7,585 nt of DNA, taken from NCBI GenBank assembly GCA_028699715.1, contig JAQVUC010000044.1, forward strand, positions 1 to 7,585, written 5' to 3'. Under the pieces are notes generated by a model that was not told the DNA's origin, ran no database searches, and saw only the letters and a list, made by a program, of their open reading frames with translations. A program made the position numbers and the translations under genes. The number at the start of each line of letters is the position of its first letter. The stretch's first letter is position 1. Shown in pieces: positions 1 to 4,513 of this stretch. The DNA comes from Anaerolineaceae bacterium. GTDB lineage: Bacteria > Chloroflexota > Anaerolineae > Anaerolineales > Anaerolineaceae.

Positions 1-420
1 AAGAACCTGACCTTGTTTGGTTTGGAGGATAGGGTTGAATTCAAGCCTGGGGATGCGGCTGACGGTTTTGAAGAACGCAACCTGGATGTGATTTTTTTGG
101 ACCTGCCCAATCCCTATGATTATATGGAACAAGTTCAACGCAGCTTGAAGGCAGGCGGCAACTTTGGCACTTTGTTGCCAACCGTAAACCAGGTCGAAAT
201 CACATTGAAAGCGCTGACCCACAGCAACTTTGCCTTTATTGAAGTCTGTGAAGTGCTGCTGCGCCATTTTAAGTCGGATTGGACCCGCTTTCGTCCGGTT
301 GACCGGATGGTTGCCCATACCGGCTATCTGATCTTCGCCAGGGCGATCCAGCAAAGTGAGCTTGAGCTTGGTGAACAGACTCAGGAGGTGCTTAATGACA
401 AGCCTGAGGTGGAGGCTTGA
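1..420 (+). CDS. trmI: tRNA (adenine-58-N1)-methyltransferase, 3' part (5' end outside window)
   Basis: TrmI-type enzymes use S-adenosylmethionine to methylate N1 of adenine 58 in the tRNA T-loop; the known enzymes act as tetramers in the cytoplasm. The reading frame is open from base 1, so the first part of the gene, with most of the SAM-binding fold, lies outside. About 139 codons are visible, against roughly 250-280 for the family. Seen here are a Gly-Asp-Ala segment (GDAADGF), the catalytic-type motif FLDLPNPYD, the following KAGGNFGTLLPT strand with NQV, and a C-terminal block RPVDRMVAHTGYLIFAR that closely resembles the RPxxRMxxHTGFLxxAR ending of TrmI. The tail after this is acidic and low in complexity. 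A TTG at 13-15 is only an internal Leu codon. The stop overlaps the TTG start of the downstream NUDIX gene, so the two are probably cotranscribed. The family call is firm; the exact target site in tRNA is inferred from the family. Confidence 0.85.
   Translation, partial: KNLTLFGLEDRVEFKPGDAADGFEERNLDVIFLDLPNPYDYMEQVQRSLKAGGNFGTLLPTVNQVEITLKALTHSNFAFIEVCEVLLRHFKSDWTRFRPVDRMVAHTGYLIFARAIQQSELELGEQTQEVLNDKPEVEA
406..415 (+). promoter_or_regulatory. Shine-Dalgarno region that decides the NUDIX start
   Basis: The purine-rich stretch GAGGTGGAGG inside the last codons of trmI contains two possible Shine-Dalgarno cores. GAGGTG (406-411) sits 5 nt before TTG 417. GGAGG (411-415) sits 10 nt before TTG 426. 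The NUDIX frame has a TGA at 405-407, so no start further upstream is possible. The first pairing has the better spacing, so TTG 417 is preferred. Confidence 0.55.
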
Positions 421-1025
421 CAGCTTTGATCGACATACCCGCAAACTTGGCTGACAGGTTGGCAGAGCACGCAAAACAGCCTTCCGTTTGGGATGACCCG
501 GAGTTTGACCGGGGGGAAAGAAAGTTAGTGCCGGCTGCTGTGCTGGTGCCGTTGATCCGTATGGGTGAGCAGTGGCATTTGGTCTACACCCTTCGTTCCA
601 ACCTCTTGCACGACCACAGCGGACAAGTTTCTTTTCCGGGAGGGTCCTGGGAAAATCATGACCCTGATCTGATTGCCACGGCCTTGAGAGAATCCAGGGA
701 GGAAATAGGACTCGATCCAGCAAAAGTTCGTGTTCTGGGCTGCATGGCAAAGATGGAAATGGTGACTCATTTCAAAGTTACGCCAGTGGTAGGAGTGGTT
801 GATTGGCCGACGGTGCTGACAGTCAACCCGGATGAAGTCGCGCGGGTTTTTTCCATCCCCTTGGATTGGCTCGCCAGTAAAGAAAATCATGATTTTCAGG
901 TGCACACCCACCGGAGCAAGGATTTCAATGTGCCTTACTTCAAGCCTTATGATGGCGAGACAGTCTGGGGAGCCACCGCCATGATAACGCTTGAGTTGAT
1001 CAGAATCTTTACAGCCTGGGAATAA
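417..1025 (+). CDS. NUDIX hydrolase, CoA pyrophosphatase type (NudL/NUDT7-like)
   Basis: A 202-residue protein, the usual length for this group, predicted to split CoA or its derivatives into phosphopantetheine and 3',5'-ADP with divalent metal. Residues 57-76 (YTLRS...GQVSFPGG) match the signature specific to CoA-type NUDIX proteins (UPF0035: R-[SA]-x3-R-x3-G-x3-FPGG), except that His65 stands where Arg is usual. The NUDIX box follows: Gly75-Gly76, then RESREEIGL at 91-99 with the metal-binding Glu95 and Glu96. The spacing from Gly to Arg91 is one residue longer than in the classical G-x5-E-x7-R box, and the Glu eight residues before Arg91 is missing; as I recall, NudL proteins share this variant. 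Later blocks VTPVVGVV and NPDEVARVFSIPLDWL also fit. It starts at TTG, overlapping the trmI stop, with an alternative TTG at 426. No membrane segment or signal peptide, so cytoplasmic. CoA as substrate is inferred from the family signature. Confidence 0.85.
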   Translation: MTALIDIPANLADRLAEHAKQPSVWDDPEFDRGERKLVPAAVLVPLIRMGEQWHLVYTLRSNLLHDHSGQVSFPGGSWENHDPDLIATALRESREEIGLDPAKVRVLGCMAKMEMVTHFKVTPVVGVVDWPTVLTVNPDEVARVFSIPLDWLASKENHDFQVHTHRSKDFNVPYFKPYDGETVWGATAMITLELIRIFTAWE

Positions 1026-1047
1026 TTAACAATAAATCAGGATAATG

Positions 1048-1077
1048 AAAAGACCTGTTGATAAAACAGGTCTTTTT
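1048..1077. terminator. Bidirectional intrinsic terminator
   Basis: AAAAGACCTGTT (1048-1059) and AACAGGTCTTTT (1065-1076) form a perfect 12-bp stem around a 5-nt loop (GATAA). On the plus strand the stem runs into TTTTT at 1073-1077; on the minus strand it ends in TTTT. It lies 22 bp after the NUDIX stop and 27 bp after the bL25 stop, between converging genes, so it can serve both. Confidence 0.88.
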
Positions 1078-1104
1078 ATGAGCTTTAGAAAAAAGATTGG
1101 GAGA

Positions 1105-1773
1105 TTATTCCTCTCCTTCTTCCTCTTCTTCTTTCTTACCTTTTTCCAGAACTTCAGGTTCAACGTCGAGTTCTTCAACTTCGGCAGGTTCTTCTTCTGC
1201 TTCTTCAGCAACGTAACCAACAGAAACGATCACTTCATCCGCTGGAGTTAGGATGGTGATTTTGTCACCCAATTTCAGTTCACCAACGGTGATAACGTCT
1301 TCAGCAGTGACGATACCACTCAGGTCAACTTCGATGCGCTCGGGCAGCTCGTTTGGCAGAGCTTCGATTTCGAGTTCGTTCAAAGTTTGGTTGATCAGAG
1401 CGCCAGCAACTTCGTCCAGGACGGGGGCTTCGCCGATCAGTTCAATGGCGACACTGGCTTTCAATTTCTCAGTCATGGAGATCGCCAGAAAATCGATGTG
1501 CAGTAATTCACCAGTAACAACATCGAGTTGTCGATCGCGAACGATGGCTTTGGTCTTTTTGCCATCTAGATCCAAATTGATCAGGGTGGTGGGGGTAATT
1601 TTTTTCATCATCAGGGACGTTGAATGAGCTTCCATTTGAATCGGATAGGATTCAACCTTGTGTCCGTAGACAACGCCTGGGAGCAGTCCCTGACGGCGCA
1701 ATTGAGAGACCTGCTTACCAGTCACCTTGCGCTTTTCAATTTTGATATTGGTTTCTTCTTGTTTTGTAGTCAT
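1105..1773 (-). CDS. rplY: Large-subunit ribosomal protein bL25, CTC/TL5 type
   Basis: This 222-residue protein binds 5S rRNA in the 50S subunit. Two domains are visible. Residues about 5-96 are the 5S rRNA-binding barrel, with GKQVSQLRRQGLLPGVVYG at 19-37 and GELLHIDFLAI at 88-98. Residues about 99-187 are the beta-rich C-terminal domain of the longer CTC/TL5 form, with EALPNELPERIEVDLSGI at 137-154. Escherichia coli L25 has only the first domain. The last 34 residues (189-222) are a low-complexity acidic tail with 18 Glu and one Asp, ending EEEEEGEE. The start is ATG at 1773-1771, preceded by GGAGG (1782-1778) with a 4-nt gap. The gene is transcribed alone from a strong promoter, diverges from the SRAP gene and converges on the NUDIX gene. 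Longer members are also called Ctc, a general stress protein in Bacillus; no stress promoter is visible here. The name rplY could equally be written ctc. Confidence 0.95.
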   Translation of the reverse strand: MTTKQEETNIKIEKRKVTGKQVSQLRRQGLLPGVVYGHKVESYPIQMEAHSTSLMMKKITPTTLINLDLDGKKTKAIVRDRQLDVVTGELLHIDFLAISMTEKLKASVAIELIGEAPVLDEVAGALINQTLNELEIEALPNELPERIEVDLSGIVTAEDVITVGELKLGDKITILTPADEVIVSVGYVAEEAEEEPAEVEELDVEPEVLEKGKKEEEEEGEE

Positions 1774-1777
1774 ATTT

Positions 1778-1782
1778 CCTCC
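1778..1782 (-). promoter_or_regulatory. Ribosome binding site of bL25
   Basis: GGAGG read on the minus strand, 4 nt before the ATG at 1773. Just upstream in the mRNA, a GGGCG (from 1815-1811) could pair with CGCCC (1787-1783), placing a 5-bp stem directly against this site. This pairing is noted as possible only. Confidence 0.8.
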
Positions 1783-1821
1783 GGGCGCCTCTCACCTTTG
1801 CGGTTACCCTCGCCCTTATAT

Positions 1822-1850
1822 TTACCAGACGGATTTCTGGCGACTGGTAA
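1822..1850. repeat. Inverted repeat TTACCAG-N15-CTGGTAA at the bL25 promoter
   Basis: The arms at 1822-1828 and 1844-1850 are perfect 7-base complements with 15 bases between. The right arm touches the -10 box (1850-1855) and the left arm lies just inside the expected transcript start. The placement would suit a repressor operator, but an arm of this length can arise by chance. Confidence 0.35.
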
Positions 1851-1878
1851 TTTTACTCGTTGGAGAAAGATAAGTCAA
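1850..1878 (-). promoter_or_regulatory. Sigma-70-type promoter of bL25
   Basis: On the minus strand TTGACT (1878-1873) and TAAAAT (1855-1850) are separated by exactly 17 bp, each one mismatch from consensus. Transcription would start near 1843, giving a leader of about 70 nt before the bL25 ATG. This is the best promoter match in the window and fits strong expression of a ribosomal protein. Confidence 0.78.
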
Positions 1879-1920
1879 CCGCCAATGCTTTTTTCGATAA
1901 ATTTAGGCCATTATTTTTGC

Positions 1921-1947
1921 TTGCATATGGGCTGGCTGCCTTATAAT
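1921..1947 (+). promoter_or_regulatory. Promoter of the SRAP gene
   Basis: A perfect TATAAT lies at 1942-1947. The -35 element is less clear: TTGCAT (1921-1926) gives a 15-bp spacer and TTGCTT (1917-1922) gives 19 bp. Transcription would start near 1954, leaving a leader of only about 12 nt that is nearly filled by the ribosome binding site. I see no LexA-type palindrome such as GAAC-N4-GTTC nearby. Confidence 0.55.
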
Positions 1948-1956
1948 AGCTATAGC

Positions 1957-1961
1957 GGAGG
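1957..1961 (+). promoter_or_regulatory. Ribosome binding site that fixes the SRAP start
   Basis: GGAGG ends 4 nt before ATG 1966. The same frame is open upstream to 1624, but that part runs antisense through bL25 and through both promoters. This site, together with the need for Cys at position 2, places the true start at 1966. Confidence 0.85.
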
Positions 1962-1965
1962 ACCT

Positions 1966-2670
1966 ATGTGCGGAAGATTTACGATGGCTATCGATACGGA
2001 TGATTTACGGACCTGGTTGGATCTGGAGCAAGCTCCTGAGGATTGGGAAAAGCGCTATAACATCGCCCCGTCTCAGGATGTGGCAACCATTCCAATGATT
2101 GAAAACAGGAATATTGTGTGGATGCGTTGGGGGCTGGTTCCCTTTTGGGCTAAAGATCCTTCCATCGGCTACAAGATGATCAACGCCCGGGCTGAAACGG
2201 TGGCAGAAAAACCTGCTTACAGGAACTCCTTCAAAAACAAACGCTGCCTGATTTTGGCTGACGGTTTTTACGAATGGAAAAAAGTAGGCAAAACTTCGAT
2301 ACCGTTTTTCTTTCAACTTGAGAATGGCGCGCCCTTTGCTTTTGCGGGTCTCTGGGATGACTGGGAGAATAGAGGAGTATCTTCTATGCCGGGCATCCCG
2401 GGTTTGACAACCTGCACTTTGATCACAACTGAAGCTAATGGTAATGTCTCACCAGTCCATGGACGGATGCCAGTAGTTTTGACGGGCGAAAAAATGTGGG
2501 ACTGGCTGGGTGAAGATGATCCAAAACGGCTTTTGAACTTGCTCAAGCCTTTACCCGAAGGGCAGCTAAACAGTTGGCAGGTAAGCCGGGATGTGAACAG
2601 CCCCCAAAACCAGGGGAAGTATTTGATCGAACCTGACAATGAAGGACTGCCTGGAATTTTGAACGATTGA
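1966..2670 (+). CDS. yedK: SOS response-associated peptidase family protein (SRAP; YedK/HMCES-like abasic-site shield)
   Basis: This 234-residue protein belongs to the SRAP family. These proteins bind abasic sites in single-stranded DNA and form a stable thiazolidine link through the N-terminal Cys, protecting the damage during replication. Once the initiator Met is removed, Cys2 of MCGRF becomes the new N-terminus. The other expected active-site residues are present: Asn73 in INARAET, Glu103 in GFYEWKK and His165 in HGRMPV. Further family blocks are YNIAPSQ (31-37), RWGLVPFWAKD (54-64) and FAGLWDDW (126-133). Length and order are normal and nothing is missing. It has no signal peptide, so it works in the cytoplasm on DNA. 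The gene stands alone, diverging from bL25 with its own promoter, and the next gene is unrelated. In many bacteria the family neighbours SOS genes; here no such neighbour or LexA site is visible, so control by DNA damage is unproven. Confidence 0.95.
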   Translation: MCGRFTMAIDTDDLRTWLDLEQAPEDWEKRYNIAPSQDVATIPMIENRNIVWMRWGLVPFWAKDPSIGYKMINARAETVAEKPAYRNSFKNKRCLILADGFYEWKKVGKTSIPFFFQLENGAPFAFAGLWDDWENRGVSSMPGIPGLTTCTLITTEANGNVSPVHGRMPVVLTGEKMWDWLGEDDPKRLLNLLKPLPEGQLNSWQVSRDVNSPQNQGKYLIEPDNEGLPGILND

Positions 2671-2695
2671 CCGGGCTGCCTGAGCAATACAGCAC

Positions 2696-2723
2696 TTTAT
2701 ATTTAAGCGTTCTAATGTAAAAT
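2696..2723 (+). promoter_or_regulatory. Candidate promoter of the amylase genes
   Basis: TAAAAT at 2718-2723 is a good -10 box. TTTATA at 2696-2701, 16 bp upstream, is a weak -35 with four of six consensus bases. A start near 2730 would leave a leader of about 34 nt, ending in the TTGGAG ribosome binding site (2753-2758) 5 nt before the ATG. No terminator is visible after the SRAP gene, so some read-through is also possible. Confidence 0.45.
2702..2715. promoter_or_regulatory. Candidate cre/LacI-family operator
   Basis: TTTAAGCGTTCTAA agrees with the Bacillus cre consensus TGWAARCGYTWNCW at 11 of 14 positions and has the central CG typical of LacI-family operators. It is only partly palindromic (four of seven base pairs). 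It fills nearly the whole spacer between the proposed -35 and -10 boxes of the amylase promoter, where a bound repressor would block RNA polymerase. Confidence 0.35.
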
Positions 2724-2763
2724 TACCTTTATCAATTCAGGGACAACAGAATTTGGAGATCGA

Positions 2764-4479
2764 ATGAACCTAATCCGACGCTTGACACTGGCATTGTTAA
2801 TGCTTTCCTTATTGTTATCTGCTTGTCAGCCGGACGCAACAGAGGTCATCCCGTATCCAATTGAAACCGAAATCCCAATCTCATACCCTGTCGAAAGCAT
2901 CGAAGAGACCCCGGCGGTTGAAGTTGTGCCAACAGAATCTGTTGAAGAAGACCCCCAGGGCTGGTGGAACGAGGTGGTCTTCTATGAGATTTTTGTGCGC
3001 TCTTTCAAAGACAGTGACGGCGATGGTGTTGGCGATTTTCAAGGCATCATCTCGATGTTGGATTATCTGAATGACGGCAACCCTGAAACAACAGATGATC
3101 TGGGCATCGGAGGCATCTGGCTGATGCCGATCATGCCTTCCCCTTCCTACCACGGCTATGACGTCACCAATTATCTGACGGTGAACCCGGAGTACGGAAC
3201 AATAGCCGATTTCAAACAACTTTTGGAAGAATGCCACCAGAGGGGCATCCAGGTTGTGATCGATTTTGTGATCAATCACACTTCCAGCGAACATCCCTGG
3301 TTCCTTTCTTCGCAAGATCCAGCCAGCGGTTTTCGAAACTGGTATGTCTGGGCGGACAAAAATCCTGGCAAGTCCGGACCCTGGGGACAAAACGCCTGGT
3401 ATGAAAAGAATGGCGCTTACTATTACGCTCCCTTCTGGAGCGGCATGCCCGATCTGAATTACCACGAACCCATGGTCACCAAAGCCATCTATAATGCGAC
3501 GGAGTTCTGGCTGGATTTGGGAGTGGATGGCTTTAGAGTGGATGCTGCCCGCTACCTGTTTGAAGAGGGCGTGACTCTGCAGGACACCAAAAGTTCGATT
3601 GCCTGGTTCCAGGACTGGCGTGAGTTTTATCAGGAGATCGATCCAGAAACCTATACCGTGGGTGAAGTCTGGACGGATACCCAGATCATCGCCAAGTACA
3701 ACCAGCCAACCCGGGGCATGCAAACTTATTTCATGTTCGATCTGGCTGGCGATATTCTGGGCGGAATTTACTCTCCCGATCCTTCCCGGATTATGAAGAG
3801 TTACCTGGACACTTTGGAATACTTTCCTGATCAGCAGTTTGCAACTTTTCTGACCAATCATGACCAGCAGCGGGTGGGCTCTTACTACAACGAACGTCTA
3901 CTGCAGCAAAAGTTAGCCGCTTTCGTTTACTTGACCGGACCGGGAACACCTTACATTTATTATGGAGAAGAAATTGGCATGATCGGTGGAAAACCGGACG
4001 AACTGATCCGCAAACCGATGCAGTGGTCCGCTAGCCCCAACGCTGGTTTCAGCGAGGCAGAGCCCTGGCAGGATCCGGCTGAAGGATGGCAGGAAAGCAA
4101 CGTTGAGCTGCAGGACAAAGACGCAGAATCGCTGTTGAATTGGTATCGGGGCTTGGTCAATACCCGCAATCAGTTGCCCGCGCTTCAAAAAGGGGACTAT
4201 TTGCCCTTTACCTCCTCCTGCCGCAGGCTTTACACAGTGGCCAGAGTGCTGGATGATCAGGTGGTGCTGACTATTGCCAATTTGGGCGTCCAGACCATGG
4301 AAGATTGCACCATCTCGCTTGAAGCAAGTCCATTAGCCGGCACCTGGCAAGCGGAAAGCGTTTGGGGAGCGCTGCCTTTTGAAGAAATCACCTTTGAGTC
4401 AAATGGAAGTTTGAACGAATTTTTAGTCGCGCCGCTGCTTGAAGGCGGCCAGACGATGATACTCACGCTGAAAAAATAA
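2764..4479 (+). CDS. Lipid-anchored GH13 alpha-amylase (GH13_36-like)
   Basis: A 571-residue secreted enzyme predicted to hydrolyse alpha-1,4-glucosidic bonds in starch or maltodextrins. A lipoprotein signal (residues 1-20: RR, hydrophobic core, lipobox LSAC) ends at Cys21. A Pro/Glu/Thr-rich linker follows to about residue 65. The (beta/alpha)8 barrel begins at GWWNEVVFYEIFVRSF. A calcium loop, DSDGDGVGD, lies at 83-91. The four main GH13 regions are intact: DFVINH (167-172); GFRVDAAR with nucleophile Asp260; GEVW with acid/base Glu301; and TNHDQQR with Asp367. The fifth region is MPDLN (228-232), an intermediate between the oligo-1,6-glucosidase and neopullulanase forms that characterises GH13_36, as in Halothermothrix AmyA. 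A C-terminal beta domain runs from about 475 and holds Cys486 and Cys515, which could form a disulfide. ATG 2764 has TTGGAG 5 nt upstream. It is followed after 34 bp by a GH57 gene, probably in one operon. Activity on alpha-1,6 bonds cannot be excluded. Confidence 0.92.
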   Translation: MNLIRRLTLALLMLSLLLSACQPDATEVIPYPIETEIPISYPVESIEETPAVEVVPTESVEEDPQGWWNEVVFYEIFVRSFKDSDGDGVGDFQGIISMLDYLNDGNPETTDDLGIGGIWLMPIMPSPSYHGYDVTNYLTVNPEYGTIADFKQLLEECHQRGIQVVIDFVINHTSSEHPWFLSSQDPASGFRNWYVWADKNPGKSGPWGQNAWYEKNGAYYYAPFWSGMPDLNYHEPMVTKAIYNATEFWLDLGVDGFRVDAARYLFEEGVTLQDTKSSIAWFQDWREFYQEIDPETYTVGEVWTDTQIIAKYNQPTRGMQTYFMFDLAGDILGGIYSPDPSRIMKSYLDTLEYFPDQQFATFLTNHDQQRVGSYYNERLLQQKLAAFVYLTGPGTPYIYYGEEIGMIGGKPDELIRKPMQWSASPNAGFSEAEPWQDPAEGWQESNVELQDKDAESLLNWYRGLVNTRNQLPALQKGDYLPFTSSCRRLYTVARVLDDQVVLTIANLGVQTMEDCTISLEASPLAGTWQAESVWGALPFEEITFESNGSLNEFLVAPLLEGGQTMILTLKK

Positions 4480-4502
4480 TTCGGCAATTTTTGCACTAAG
4501 GT

Positions 4503-4510
4503 AAAGGAGA
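4503..4510 (+). promoter_or_regulatory. Ribosome binding site of the GH57 gene
   Basis: AAAGGAGA, with its AGGAG core at 4505-4509, lies 4 nt before ATG 4514 in the 34-bp gap after the GH13 stop. No terminator or convincing promoter is visible in this gap, which supports cotranscription of the two amylase genes. Confidence 0.8.
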
Positions 4511-4513
4511 ACG

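Noticed and set aside
525..911. Minus-strand frame of 128 codons
   Set aside because: Antisense to the NUDIX gene across its catalytic box; no independent support.
1045..1251. Plus-strand frame encoding a Phe- and Leu-rich, membrane-like small protein
   Set aside because: It is the reverse complement of the Glu/Lys-rich bL25 tail and includes the terminator hairpin. The hydrophobic look is an artefact of the homopyrimidine strand.
1253..1627. Ser-rich plus-strand frame of 124 codons
   Set aside because: Fully antisense to the well-supported bL25 coding region, with no family resemblance.
1624..1965. In-frame extension of the SRAP gene by 114 codons upstream of ATG 1966
   Set aside because: It runs antisense through bL25 and through both divergent promoters. 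SRAP proteins need Cys at position 2, and a strong ribosome binding site precedes ATG 1966.
2671..2695. Possible terminator after the SRAP gene
   Set aside because: Only a weak GCTG/CAGC pairing is visible, without a T run, so it is not called.
2881..3861. Open minus-strand frame of 326 codons
   Set aside because: It lies wholly antisense to the GH13 gene, whose catalytic motifs are intact, and its translation shows no recognisable motif. It is explained by codon bias of the real gene.
4480..4513. Independent promoter or terminator between the GH13 and GH57 genes
   Set aside because: The gap holds a short T run and the ribosome binding site, but no hairpin and no paired -35/-10 boxes.
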